Below, piece after piece: positions 14,788-23,458 of a stretch of DNA of 42,994 nt; position 1 is the first letter of the stretch; each line of letters starts with the position of its first letter. This DNA is from Longimycelium tulufanense (lineage in GTDB: Bacteria; Actinomycetota; Actinomycetes; Mycobacteriales; Pseudonocardiaceae), in contig NZ_BMMK01000043.1 in assembly GCF_014645795.1 (NCBI RefSeq), positions 1 through 42,994 of the forward strand, in the 5' to 3' direction. The position numbers and the translations under genes were made by a program. Under the pieces are notes generated by a model that searched no databases, was not told the DNA's origin, and was given only the letters and a program-made list of their open reading frames with translations.

Positions 14788-17603
14788 CCCCGCCCCGGAA
14801 ACCGGGCGGGCTCATGTTCCGGGTCACCGCCGCGCACCGCACGTACCGCCTCCCTCGCCAGCGCGAGCAGGAACGCGATGGTCTGGGTGGTGGTCCGCCC
14901 CCGCTGGCCCAGGGCGGGAACCTCGTTGGGCTCGCACACCGCGTCAATGAGGCATGGCCGGCCGTGCCCGCGGGCAACCCGCAGGGCCGCGCGCAACTCC
15001 GGTTCGGTGGTCACCCGCCACGCCGGGATGCCGAACGCGCGGGCAGCCTCGGCGAGGTCCCCGTTGTACAGCGCGGAGGCGTGCTCCGGCCAGCCCATGA
15101 TCTCCTGCTCGAACCTGATCGCACCCAGCTTCCCGTTGTTGAACACCACGACGATGACGGTGTGGTCCAGCTCCGCGAGGGTGGCCAGCTCACTCATCGT
15201 GATGGCCAGACCCCCGTCCCCCACCGCGGCGATGACCGGGCGATCGTCGGCGATCGGTGCGAGTGCTGCCGCGGCTGGAACGGCAAATCCCATGGTGGCG
15301 AAGGAACTGGTCCAGACGAAGGTTTGGTCACCATGGAAGTACCGGTAGATCCAGAAGGTCACCAGGCCGACGTCGACTGTGACGACCGGTGAGCGGCCGC
15401 CTACCTCATCCACAATGGACATTGCGATCGCCGATGGTTGCAGCGCGGCCGTCCTCCGGTACGGAAGCGTGGTTGTGCGACGTAACCAGGCCAGATGCTC
15501 TGCGCGTCGCTCCCGGACGAACGCCTGTCGCGCACTCGGCAACGAGGACCTACGGTTTCGGAGTCGATCGAGAAGGTGCTTCAGGGTCGCCCGGACGCTG
15601 CCGTGCACCGGGAGTAACGGGCGGTCTGTGGCGCTGAACCGGAGCGGATCGTGGTCCACCTGGATCAGCAGGAACCTTCCGGGCAGGTCGAACGCGGAGG
15701 AACCCCGGGCTGAGACACCCAGCGCGAGTAGCACGTCGCAGCCACGCAATGTGCTGTCCGCCGAGCGATGTCCGGAAGAGCCGATCCCGCCGGCGACGTG
15801 GGGGTGGTTGTCGGAAACCACGCCGCGGCCCGGCATGGTCGTCACGATCGGTGCGCCCAGCAGGGTGGCCAGCTTCGCGACGTCCTCGCCCACCCCGGTC
15901 GCCCCGCGACCGACGAGGATGGCGGGGCGACGCGCGCGGGACAGCACCGCACAGACACGGTCGATCGCGGCGGTGGAAGGCAGGACCTCCGCACGGGGCG
16001 TCGATCCAGGCCAGCTGGGGCAGCTTGTGCTCTCCTCGTCCAGCAGGTCCGGCGCGACCTCGAGATAGGCCACGCCACCGCCGTCCACGACGGTCCTGAC
16101 GGCCGCGACCGCGTCCTCCCAGGATTCGGGTGCTTCGGTCAACCTCGCGCAGTGGGCGATTCCACCGAGCAGTGCGGCACCGTCGACATGGTCACCGCGA
16201 TTGACACCGAGTAGGAGCAGAGGCGCATTGTCGTAGGCGGCGTCGAAGACACCGTTGACCTGGAGCAACAGATCGGCAGGGCCTACCGCGACGGCAAGAG
16301 CCGGTTCCCGTGCGAACTTGCCCACGGCCGACGCCATGAGAGCGGCGGACTCCCCATGTCCCGTTTCACACACCCGAAAGCCCGCAGTGTCGAGGTTTCC
16401 CAGTAGGAACCGGGCGTCGGTGAAACGGCCGTATGCCCTGCTGATCCCGGCCTTGGCGAGGAACATCGCCAAGGCATGAGCGACCGTGTGCTGCTCCGAC
16501 CGTTGGACCTCGCTTCGTTGGTGCTCCTCCGGACTCCTGGTGACGACCACACTCGGGCCACGGACCCGCTGCGCGATGCACAACAGATCCGGCAGGTCAT
16601 CGAGGTTCGCGGCGTTACGCACGTCGACACCGCCCGCGCCGGCCATCCGAGCGATGTCGAGGTGGCCTCCGTCGTCGAGACAGACCAGTAGCAGCGGCAT
16701 CCGATATCGCTGCGCGGTGAGGAGTTCAGGGATGAAGTCCGGAACGAGGCGGGCGGTGGTGATCCCGACGACGGTCCGGGTCGGTTGGGCGAATGCCGCC
16801 CCGATCGCCGCAGGCAAGGCGTACCCCGAAACATCGAGGCCGGAGGAGATCACGGTCCGGCCCTGCGAGGCGAGGACGAAGAGGGTGGGATCAGCATGGA
16901 GTTCGGGCTCGACCGCGAGAATCGTGTCCCTCGGCAGCACCCGTTCCATGGCCCACAGCACCGCTGCCGGCACCTGCCTCGGCGTCGGAGCGGGTGGCTC
17001 GCTGACGGGGCCGTGCGTGCGGGCGGGCGCCGTCACGGTGGGAGACCGCGGGTACCGGCTGGTCGGTGCTGGTGCGGCCAGGATGGTGGAGGGACAGGCC
17101 AGATGGGATGGGGCACGCCCCACCAAGGCCGCGTTCACCGCACGTCGGACCAGGACACGCTGCGCCGGGGAGGTGATGAGCCGGTTGTCCGGGCAGGAGT
17201 CGGCGAAGAGCCGGACGCTGTCGATCTCCTGGAACGCCTGGCGGCCCACCTGTTCGAGGGGCACCTGTCCGGAGATCGCCAACAAAGGAACCTGGTCGAC
17301 AAGCGCGTCGTAGGTGCCGAGTAGCAGGTGGGCCGCGCCTGGCCCGGCCGTGCCGAGGCATACACCGAGCCGACCGGACGCCTTGGCATAGGCGGACGCC
17401 ATCAACGCGCCGGCGCCCTCGTGCCGCACGGCGACGAACCGCACGCGTTCGTGCTTCCGTAACGCATCAACCAGCGGGTTCACCGACTCCGCCGGCATAC
17501 CGAACACGACGTCGGTGCCGACCTGGTCGAGCTCGTCCACCACGTCGTCGGCGAACCGCCGTCGGCCCAGCAGCTCTGCGTAGACGTGCTTGTTCACCTG
17601 CAT
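14784..17603 (-). CDS. Tandem (double-length) thiamine-diphosphate enzyme
   Basis: The protein has 939 residues from ATG 17603 (MQVNKHVYAE), which overlaps the methyltransferase stop by 10 bp. Module 1 has a PYR domain (about 15-170: VVFGMPAESVNPLVDAL, HEGAG with E62, GTAGPGAAHLLLGTYDA), no central domain, and a PP-like domain (about 225-355) in which the ThDP site is gone (VVGITTARL instead of GDG). Module 2 has PYR (about 375-520, E418), a central TH3 domain (about 545-670, PAILVGRGATG) and an intact PP domain (720-890) with GDGG at 795-798 and FNNGKLG at 821-827. Module 2 resembles acetolactate synthase-type enzymes of about 560 residues. The likely chemistry is decarboxylation or carboligation of a 2-oxo acid. 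Fusion of a degenerate and an active module is unusual. Confidence 0.85.
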   Translation of the reverse strand: MQVNKHVYAELLGRRRFADDVVDELDQVGTDVVFGMPAESVNPLVDALRKHERVRFVAVRHEGAGALMASAYAKASGRLGVCLGTAGPGAAHLLLGTYDALVDQVPLLAISGQVPLEQVGRQAFQEIDSVRLFADSCPDNRLITSPAQRVLVRRAVNAALVGRAPSHLACPSTILAAPAPTSRYPRSPTVTAPARTHGPVSEPPAPTPRQVPAAVLWAMERVLPRDTILAVEPELHADPTLFVLASQGRTVISSGLDVSGYALPAAIGAAFAQPTRTVVGITTARLVPDFIPELLTAQRYRMPLLLVCLDDGGHLDIARMAGAGGVDVRNAANLDDLPDLLCIAQRVRGPSVVVTRSPEEHQRSEVQRSEQHTVAHALAMFLAKAGISRAYGRFTDARFLLGNLDTAGFRVCETGHGESAALMASAVGKFAREPALAVAVGPADLLLQVNGVFDAAYDNAPLLLLGVNRGDHVDGAALLGGIAHCARLTEAPESWEDAVAAVRTVVDGGGVAYLEVAPDLLDEESTSCPSWPGSTPRAEVLPSTAAIDRVCAVLSRARRPAILVGRGATGVGEDVAKLATLLGAPIVTTMPGRGVVSDNHPHVAGGIGSSGHRSADSTLRGCDVLLALGVSARGSSAFDLPGRFLLIQVDHDPLRFSATDRPLLPVHGSVRATLKHLLDRLRNRRSSLPSARQAFVRERRAEHLAWLRRTTTLPYRRTAALQPSAIAMSIVDEVGGRSPVVTVDVGLVTFWIYRYFHGDQTFVWTSSFATMGFAVPAAAALAPIADDRPVIAAVGDGGLAITMSELATLAELDHTVIVVVFNNGKLGAIRFEQEIMGWPEHASALYNGDLAEAARAFGIPAWRVTTEPELRAALRVARGHGRPCLIDAVCEPNEVPALGQRGRTTTQTIAFLLALAREAVRAVRGGDPEHEPARFPGRG

Positions 17604-19369
17604 GCCGCCTCCCCCGGACACTCGGCGACGTGCAGCACCGCGATCCCGCCGGTCAGTGCATGCCGGCGGTAGGCACGGAAACCGGAGTCGACCAACAAGG
17701 ACCGAACTGCGTTCGCCCCCCGATAGCCGAGGATCTCGACACGGAGGTGCCTGTAGGCGTCGAACCTCCGGGCCCGGCCCAGCGCCGCCATGATCGTGAG
17801 TAACCCCTTGTAGAAACGCCGGAGGAACGGTTGTTCCGGGACGGCCAGCTCCAGCACGGCAAGCTGCCCACCGGGCCGGAGGACCCTCCGGATCTCCGCG
17901 GCCACCAGGGACCGATCGGCCATGTCGTCGATGGCGAACGCGACGCACACGGCGTCGAAGGACTGGCCCGCCAGTGGGAGTGCCGCGGCATCCGCCCGCA
18001 GCAACCGCACTCTGCCGGCCAGACCCAGCCGGTGGATACGCCGCCGCCCGACGGCCAACATCGCGGAGTTGAGATCGCATCCGACGACACGCATGTCGGT
18101 TCGGCGCCGGGCCAACGACACGGCGAGGCTGCCGGTCCCGGTCGCCAGGTCGAGTACGCAGGCACCGGGCGGAAGTCGTAGCGCATGGGCGGTGAAGGCA
18201 CGCCATCGGCGATCCTGACCGAGGCTGAGCAGCGAGTTGAGCGTGTCGTAGTAGCGGGCGACCCGGTCGAAGAGTCGCTGCGGTGTGCGTGGCCGTTCCG
18301 GCAGCTCGGCATCCACCGCGCGTCGCGAGTCCATGTTCGTCATGTCGCTGGTCACCAGGATGATCGCGGAGAGCAGGACGGCTGCAGCGCTGGTGATGGT
18401 GGGGAAGGTCAGGACCAGCACCGTGGCCAGGAAGGCGCTCGACAGCACCATGTCCACGCGCAGGACCTCGTTGCCGTGCGGACCATCGCCGGCGCGCACG
18501 AGCCGGACACACTGCACGAGCACGACCGGAACCCAGAGCATGGCCAGCAGCGAGCGCATCGGGACGGCGCCGGTGAGCGCCAGGAGCGGGTAGCAGAGGT
18601 AGGACGCCACGGTCGCGGCGGACGCGGCCAGCGCCGCACTCCCCCAGGAAGGGAAGAACGTGGCCGAGGTCCGCAGACCCGCCTCGCGGTCGCCGTAGTA
18701 GTCCGGCACGTTCTTGAACAATCCTTTCGCGACGAACCACGCGAGCAGGAACAGCAGGACTGACCAGATTTGGGCGTCCGGCCAGCGCGGCCCGGGTGGA
18801 ACCGCGAACCAGCCGATCAGGAATGGGCCGACCACCGCTTGGGCGAAGACGTAGAGGCCGAGTACCGGACGGGCCTTCATCCGCAGCGGCCGGAAGGAGT
18901 ATTGGTGCAGTCCGATCAGGCCGATCACCACGAAGAGAAAGAAATCGATTCCGTAACATAGCGCGGAGCCCGCCATGAGCACGTTCAACGCGACGAGCAC
19001 GCCGCGCAGCGTCGGCAGGCCCAGTCGGTAGAGGAGGAAAACCCGACCGGGCAGGTTGCGGCTGTCCTCCGCCACATCGGTGTAAACATTGTGCAGGTTG
19101 CCGGAAAAACCGACCAGGAAGGCCAGTACCGCGCCCCACACGGTGCCCGGGGTCAGCTCGCCACCGACCTGGCCGAGGGCCAGGGTGTAGGCGAGCAGGC
19201 CCGGGATACAGGTCCGGGGGCGGCCCAGCATGACCAGGACGCGCGCGGCCTCGCCCAGTGCTGGCCGCACCCGGCGGGCGTGCAGCAGCTCGGCCTGGCG
19301 GGCCGGGGACAGTGCCGTGAACGCCGCGAGGGTGAGCTGGTCGGCGGCCAGCTCGTCGTGAGCGGTCAC
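17594..19369 (-). CDS. UbiA-type prenyltransferase fused to MenG/UbiE-type methyltransferase
   Basis: GTG 19369 overlaps the stop of a 41-codon ORF (GTGA), giving 591 residues. Residues 45-340 form a UbiA domain with about eight to nine helices. Its two Asp motifs are N94-VYT-D98-VAE-D102 and D223-YYG-D227, which bind the Mg-prenyl diphosphate. Residues 355-585 form a SAM methyltransferase with the MenG hallmark FDRVARYYDTLNSLLSLGQD, SAM loop VLDLATGTG (405-413) and a C-terminal GGIAVLH strand. In quinone biosynthesis these two steps are separate proteins (MenA/UbiA then MenG/UbiE). Fusion channels a prenylated aromatic straight to C-methylation. The longer frame to 19654 is unlikely because a better Shine-Dalgarno serves the small ORF instead. 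The substrate is unknown. Confidence 0.85.
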   Translation of the reverse strand: MTAHDELAADQLTLAAFTALSPARQAELLHARRVRPALGEAARVLVMLGRPRTCIPGLLAYTLALGQVGGELTPGTVWGAVLAFLVGFSGNLHNVYTDVAEDSRNLPGRVFLLYRLGLPTLRGVLVALNVLMAGSALCYGIDFFLFVVIGLIGLHQYSFRPLRMKARPVLGLYVFAQAVVGPFLIGWFAVPPGPRWPDAQIWSVLLFLLAWFVAKGLFKNVPDYYGDREAGLRTSATFFPSWGSAALAASAATVASYLCYPLLALTGAVPMRSLLAMLWVPVVLVQCVRLVRAGDGPHGNEVLRVDMVLSSAFLATVLVLTFPTITSAAAVLLSAIILVTSDMTNMDSRRAVDAELPERPRTPQRLFDRVARYYDTLNSLLSLGQDRRWRAFTAHALRLPPGACVLDLATGTGSLAVSLARRRTDMRVVGCDLNSAMLAVGRRRIHRLGLAGRVRLLRADAAALPLAGQSFDAVCVAFAIDDMADRSLVAAEIRRVLRPGGQLAVLELAVPEQPFLRRFYKGLLTIMAALGRARRFDAYRHLRVEILGYRGANAVRSLLVDSGFRAYRRHALTGGIAVLHVAECPGEAACR

Positions 19370-19491
19370 CGGGCCCGCAACCCGGCCGGCGGCGGGGGGA
19401 CGACCCGCGTTGGCCGGCGGTTGCCCCCGGGCGGGTACTGCTCGCCCGGCCTGGTGCGTGCGGCGCCCAACAATTCCGCCGAATGGTCCAT
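19366..19491 (-). CDS. 41-residue ORF translationally coupled to the prenyltransferase fusion
   Basis: ATG 19491 follows a strong GGAGGGGGAGCC ribosome site, the best in this operon. The peptide begins MDHSAELLGAARTRPGEQ, is rich in Pro and Arg (RRPTRVVPPPPAGLRAR) and stops at 19366-19368 inside GTGA, which also carries the GTG start of the fusion gene. It may be a genuine small protein, or a leader that delivers ribosomes to the weak downstream start. No precursor-peptide processing enzyme is nearby. No family is recognised. It is too short for normal ORF thresholds. Confidence 0.55.
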   Translation of the reverse strand: MDHSAELLGAARTRPGEQYPPGGNRRPTRVVPPPPAGLRAR

Positions 19492-19731
19492 GGCTCCCCC
19501 TCCAGATTTCCTGGAATTTCGACGACGCCAACCGGGCGAGCTGCGTCGTCACCCGGGGGTAAAAACGAGGGCGGGCGGCAGGGATTCTTACGTCAAGATC
19601 CTCGAAACGGGTGAGTGCGACGGCAATCCTCCATTGGGATGTGAGTCCGATCACATTGAGGGGCGGCCGGGTGAAACGTAATATCGCCCCTCGCTCGGTG
19701 GGTAATATGCAGGGGGCGGTGAATACGCCGG
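19492..19731. promoter_or_regulatory. Divergent promoter region of the terpenoid locus
   Basis: These 240 bp separate the minus-strand operon from the plus-strand P450. They are lower in GC than their flanks (for example gtgaaacgtaatatcgccc at about 19671-19689) and contain the CRP-type palindrome at 19639-19656. All genes of the locus must start from here. Exact -10/-35 boxes could not be assigned. Confidence 0.65.
19639..19656. promoter_or_regulatory. Candidate CRP/FNR-type operator (perfect palindrome)
   Basis: ATGTGA GTCCGA TCACAT is a perfect 6-6-6 palindrome identical in its arms to the enterobacterial CRP consensus, and it contains the GTG-N8-CAC core bound by actinobacterial Crp. It is 148 bp upstream of the small-ORF start and 76 bp upstream of the P450 start, so it could act on both directions. 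Confidence 0.55.
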
Positions 19732-20961
19732 ATGGCGCAGGATCATGGCGCGGGTCAGGGTAACAATGGTGTGTTCACGCCGGAGTTCGAGGCGAACCCG
19801 CATCCGATATATGCGGTGCTGCGGGACAAAGACGCGGTCCACGCCATCGGGCTACCTTCGGGAAAACATGCCTGGCTGGTGACGCGGTACGCGGACGCGC
19901 GAAAGGCCCTGGCCGACCCGCGACTTTCCACCGACGTGCGGCGGTTCGGCCACCTGGACGCCTTCGCGCTCGTGCCCGCCGACCTCCGCCGTGCGATGAC
20001 CAGCCACATGCTCAACGCGGACCCGCCGCACCACGCCCGGCTGCGGCGCCTGGTGGCCGACGTCTTCACCCCGCGGCGGATCGAGGCGATGCGCCCGCTG
20101 GTCGAGCGCCTCGCGGCCGACCTGCTGGAGGGCATCGACCCCGATCGGGCGGACCTCGTGCGCGACTTCGCGGCACCCCTGCCCGCCGGGGTGCTGTGCG
20201 AGCTGCTCGGCATTCCGGCCGCCGACCAGGACCGGTTCCGGGAGTGGTCCACCGTCATCGTGGCCGGCCGGCTCGCCGCCGACCGGTTCCCCGCGGCCGC
20301 AACGGCCATGTACCACTACCTGCGCCAGCTGCTGGCCGCCAAACGGCGGCAGCCCGCCGACGACCTGTTGTCCGAGCTGGTCGCCGCGCGGGTCGAGAAC
20401 GACCGGCTGAGCGAGGACGAGCTGTCCTCCATGGTCTTCCTCTTCCTCGTCGCCGGCCAGGAGACGGCCGCCAACCTCATCGGTACCGCCCTCTACCTGT
20501 TCCTGCGGCATCCCGACCAGCTCGCGCTGCTCCGCCAGCGACCCGAGTTGCTGCCCGAGGCCATCGAGGAGGTGCTGCGCTACGAGAGCCCGGTGGAGAT
20601 GGCCACCCACCGGTTCGTCGCCGCCGACCTCGAACTGGGTGGGCAGGCCATTCCGGCCGGCGACGTCGTCCTCGTCGCGCTCAACTCGGCCAACCGCGAC
20701 GGCGACCGGTTCGACGACGCCGACCGACTGGACCTCGCCCGGCGGGACAACCCCCACCTGGCCTTCGGCCACGGCGTGCACTTCTGCCTCGGGGCCCAGC
20801 TGGCCCGGCTGGAGGCGCGGGTCGCGCTCGCGGCTGCGCTCGACCGGTTCGCCGAGCTCAGGCTGGCCGTTGCCGACGCCGAACTGGTGTGGCGACCGGG
20901 CGTGCTGCGGGGGCTGGTCGCGTTACCGGTCCGGCTGTGCCCCCGCGACCTGGTCGACTGA
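19732..20961 (+). CDS. Cytochrome P450 (CYP107-like)
   Basis: The protein has 409 residues. Motifs present are MLNADPPHHARLRRLV (C-helix), AGQETAAN at 241-248 (I-helix with the acid-alcohol pair E244-T245), EEVLRY with E280/R283, and the heme loop AFGHGVHFCLGAQ with C352. This is a complete, soluble bacterial class I P450. It diverges from the terpenoid operon across a shared promoter region, so it most likely hydroxylates the same product. The ATG at 19732 is kept because earlier in-frame codons lie in the low-GC control region. No redox partner gene is adjacent. The sequence shows an intact acid-threonine proton relay, unlike the P450 at 12888-14114. Confidence 0.93.
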   Translation: MAQDHGAGQGNNGVFTPEFEANPHPIYAVLRDKDAVHAIGLPSGKHAWLVTRYADARKALADPRLSTDVRRFGHLDAFALVPADLRRAMTSHMLNADPPHHARLRRLVADVFTPRRIEAMRPLVERLAADLLEGIDPDRADLVRDFAAPLPAGVLCELLGIPAADQDRFREWSTVIVAGRLAADRFPAAATAMYHYLRQLLAAKRRQPADDLLSELVAARVENDRLSEDELSSMVFLFLVAGQETAANLIGTALYLFLRHPDQLALLRQRPELLPEAIEEVLRYESPVEMATHRFVAADLELGGQAIPAGDVVLVALNSANRDGDRFDDADRLDLARRDNPHLAFGHGVHFCLGAQLARLEARVALAAALDRFAELRLAVADAELVWRPGVLRGLVALPVRLCPRDLVD

Positions 20962-21119
20962 GCGCAGCCTTACCACCTGCAGCGCTCCTGACCTGCGATT
21001 AGTGTGTCGGGAACGGGGTGCTTCCGGGTGATCCAGGTCATTGCCGGCAGCTTGGTTACCGGTGAGTAATATGGCGTAGTCTCGCCCAGCAGAACGTTCC
21101 CGGACAGGAGGCCGCGAGC

Positions 21120-23405
21120 ATGGGTGCCCTTCAGGTCGCACTGGGGCTGACCGGCGTCGCCCTGAGCGTCGTCGCCTGGGGCCTGTTCTTCTCAGGCGTG
21201 GTCCGCATGGTCCGGATCATCCGGCTGGGCCAGCCCGACCCCACGCGCAACGGACCGTTCCTCCCGCGCATGGCGACCCTGATCAAGGAGTTCGCGGCGC
21301 ACACCAGGATGAACAAGTGGCGGCACGTCGGGCCGTGGCACTGGTTCGTGATGTGGGGCTTCATCATCGGCTCGGCGGTGCTGTTCGAGGCCTACGGCGA
21401 GATCTTCGTGCCCTCGTTCCACTGGCCCATCATCGGCGGCTGGTCGGTGTGGGCCTTCGTCGCCGAGGTACTCGGCGTCGGCACGGTGGTCGGCGGCACC
21501 GCGTTGATCATCGTCCGCCAGCTCAACCACCCGCGGCGGTCCGACCGCCAGTCCCGGTTCGCCGGCTCGAGCTTCTGGCAGGCGTACTTCGTCGAGGCCG
21601 TCGTCGTCATCGAGGGCCTGGGCATCCTGGGCGTCAAGGCGTTCAAGGTCGCCAGCGGCCTGGAGACCATGCCGTTGTGGGCGAATTTCGTGACCAACCC
21701 CGTCGGCCACATGCTCCCCTCGAGCACCAACTGGGTGTCGGTCATGGCGTTCATCAAGCTGGTGTCCGGCATGGTGTGGCTCATCGTGGTCAGCCGCGTG
21801 CTGACCATGGGCGTGGCCTGGCACCGGTTCAGCGCGTTCTTCAACATCTACTTCAAGCGTGAGAACGACGGCGACGTCGCCCTGGGCGCGGTCAAGCCGA
21901 TGATGAGCGGTGGCAAGCCGCTGGACTTCGAGGAAGCCGACCCCGACAAGGACGTCTTCGGTGCCGGCAAGGTCGAGGACTTCTCCTGGAAGGGCTGGCT
22001 GGACTTCACCACCTGCACCGAGTGCGGCCGCTGCCAGTCGCAGTGCCCGGCGTGGAACACCGGTAAGCCGCTGTCGCCGAAGCTGCTCATCACCTCGCTG
22101 CGGGACCACGGCTACGCCAAGGCGCCCTACCTGCTGGCCGGTGGCCGCAAGGACATGGCCGGCGACGAGGTCGGCATCACCGGCGAGGGCGCCGAGGCGC
22201 GGCTGGCCAAGATCGACGCGCTGGCGCTGGCCGAGGCGGAACGGCCGCTGGTGGGCGGGCCGGACGAGCTGGGCGTCATCGATCCCGAGGTGTTGTGGTC
22301 CTGCACCACCTGCGGCGCCTGTGTGGAGCAGTGCCCGGTGGACATCGAGCACGTCGACCACATTGTCGACATGCGGCGCTACCAGGTCCTCATCGAGTCG
22401 GACTTCCCGACCGAGCTGGGCGGGATGTTCAAGAACCTGGAGAACAAGGGCAACCCGTGGGGCCAGAACGCCCGCGACCGGCTGGCCTGGACCGAGGGCC
22501 TGCCGTTCGAGGTGCCGGTGTTCGACGGCGAACTGGCCGACGACGTCGAGTACCTGTTCTGGGTCGGCTGCGCCGGTGCCTTCGAGGACCGCGCCAAGAA
22601 GACCACCCGCGCGGTGGCCGAGCTGCTGCACATCGCCGACGTCGAATACGTGGTTCTGGGCCCGGAGGAGACCTGCACCGGCGACCCGGCGCGGCGGGCC
22701 GGCAACGAGTTCCTCTTCCAGATGCTGGCGCAGCAGAACGTCGAGGTGCTCAACTCGGTGTTCGAGGGCCGGGAGCGCGCCAAGCGCAAGATCGTCGTCA
22801 CCTGCCCGCACTGCTTCAACACCCTGTCCAACGAGTACCCGCAACTGGGCGGCGAGTTCGACGTCGTCCACCACACCCAGCTGCTCAACCGGCTGGTGCG
22901 GGAGCGGCGGCTGGTGCCGGTGTCGTCGACGGCCGAGGACGTCACCTACCACGACCCCTGCTACCTGGGCCGGCACAACAAGGTCTACTCGCCGCCACGC
23001 GAGCTGGTCGGCGCGACCGGTGCCCAGCTGCGGGAGATGCCGCGGCACGCCGACCGGGCGCTGTGCTGTGGCGCCGGCGGCGCCCGGATGTGGATGGAGG
23101 AGCGCGTCGGCAAGCGGATCAACCTGGAGCGGGTCGACGAGGCCCTGGGCACCGCGCCCACCAAGATCGCGACCGGCTGCCCGTTCTGCCGCGTGATGAT
23201 GACCGACGGCGTGACCGCACGACAGAACGAGGGCGTGGCGCCGGGCGGCACCGAGGTCCTCGACGTTGCCCAGCTGCTGCTGACCGCGGTCAAGCGTGGC
23301 CAGGACGGCCAGGTGACCACGACCGACGCCGCATCCGGGGACGGTACCGGCGACGAGCCCGGTGACGGAGCGGGCAAGGTCGCCCAACCAGCCACCAGCG
23401 AGTAA
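21120..23405 (+). CDS. Membrane Fe-S oxidoreductase, heterodisulfide-reductase/GlpC-like (Rv0338c-type)
   Basis: The protein has 761 residues, ATG after ACAGGAGG. The N-terminal 240 residues contain about five membrane helices with paired histidines (a diheme cytochrome b/NarI-like arrangement, for example GPWHWFVMWGF and MGVAWHRF). Two 4Fe-4S motifs follow: CTECGRCQSQCP near residue 298 and CTTCGACVEQCP near 394. Two CCG cysteine-rich domains complete it (WVGCAG...CPHCFN, and YHDPCYLGRHN...CCGAGGARMW). It is the actinobacterial protein of the Mycobacterium Rv0338c type, thought to move electrons between the quinone pool and a soluble partner. The extreme C-terminus is acidic and low-complexity. 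It lies between the terpenoid locus and unrelated genes and is probably a housekeeping neighbour. Confidence 0.9.
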   Translation: MGALQVALGLTGVALSVVAWGLFFSGVVRMVRIIRLGQPDPTRNGPFLPRMATLIKEFAAHTRMNKWRHVGPWHWFVMWGFIIGSAVLFEAYGEIFVPSFHWPIIGGWSVWAFVAEVLGVGTVVGGTALIIVRQLNHPRRSDRQSRFAGSSFWQAYFVEAVVVIEGLGILGVKAFKVASGLETMPLWANFVTNPVGHMLPSSTNWVSVMAFIKLVSGMVWLIVVSRVLTMGVAWHRFSAFFNIYFKRENDGDVALGAVKPMMSGGKPLDFEEADPDKDVFGAGKVEDFSWKGWLDFTTCTECGRCQSQCPAWNTGKPLSPKLLITSLRDHGYAKAPYLLAGGRKDMAGDEVGITGEGAEARLAKIDALALAEAERPLVGGPDELGVIDPEVLWSCTTCGACVEQCPVDIEHVDHIVDMRRYQVLIESDFPTELGGMFKNLENKGNPWGQNARDRLAWTEGLPFEVPVFDGELADDVEYLFWVGCAGAFEDRAKKTTRAVAELLHIADVEYVVLGPEETCTGDPARRAGNEFLFQMLAQQNVEVLNSVFEGRERAKRKIVVTCPHCFNTLSNEYPQLGGEFDVVHHTQLLNRLVRERRLVPVSSTAEDVTYHDPCYLGRHNKVYSPPRELVGATGAQLREMPRHADRALCCGAGGARMWMEERVGKRINLERVDEALGTAPTKIATGCPFCRVMMTDGVTARQNEGVAPGGTEVLDVAQLLLTAVKRGQDGQVTTTDAASGDGTGDEPGDGAGKVAQPATSE

Positions 23406-23418
23406 GCAGATTCGGGCT

Positions 23419-23458
23419 GAAGGGGCCCGGTCGTGCGCCCGCACGACCGGGCCCCTTC
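23419..23458 (+). terminator. Intrinsic terminator hairpin
   Basis: An 18-bp perfect GC-rich stem (23419-23436 with 23441-23458) closes the tetraloop gccc and starts 13 bp after the stop of the Fe-S oxidoreductase. It is followed by cgtcatctt. Confidence 0.9.

Noticed and set aside
14784-19139. One 1451-residue frame covering the ThDP gene and more
   Set aside because: The first third reads as the antisense-like shadow of the methyltransferase gene. ATG 17603 starts the homologous ThDP sequence and overlaps the upstream stop by 10 bp.
21192-23444. A 750-residue minus-strand frame opposite the Fe-S oxidoreductase
   Set aside because: The codon pattern and protein motifs (4Fe-4S, CCG) are on the plus strand, and the minus frame is its mirror.
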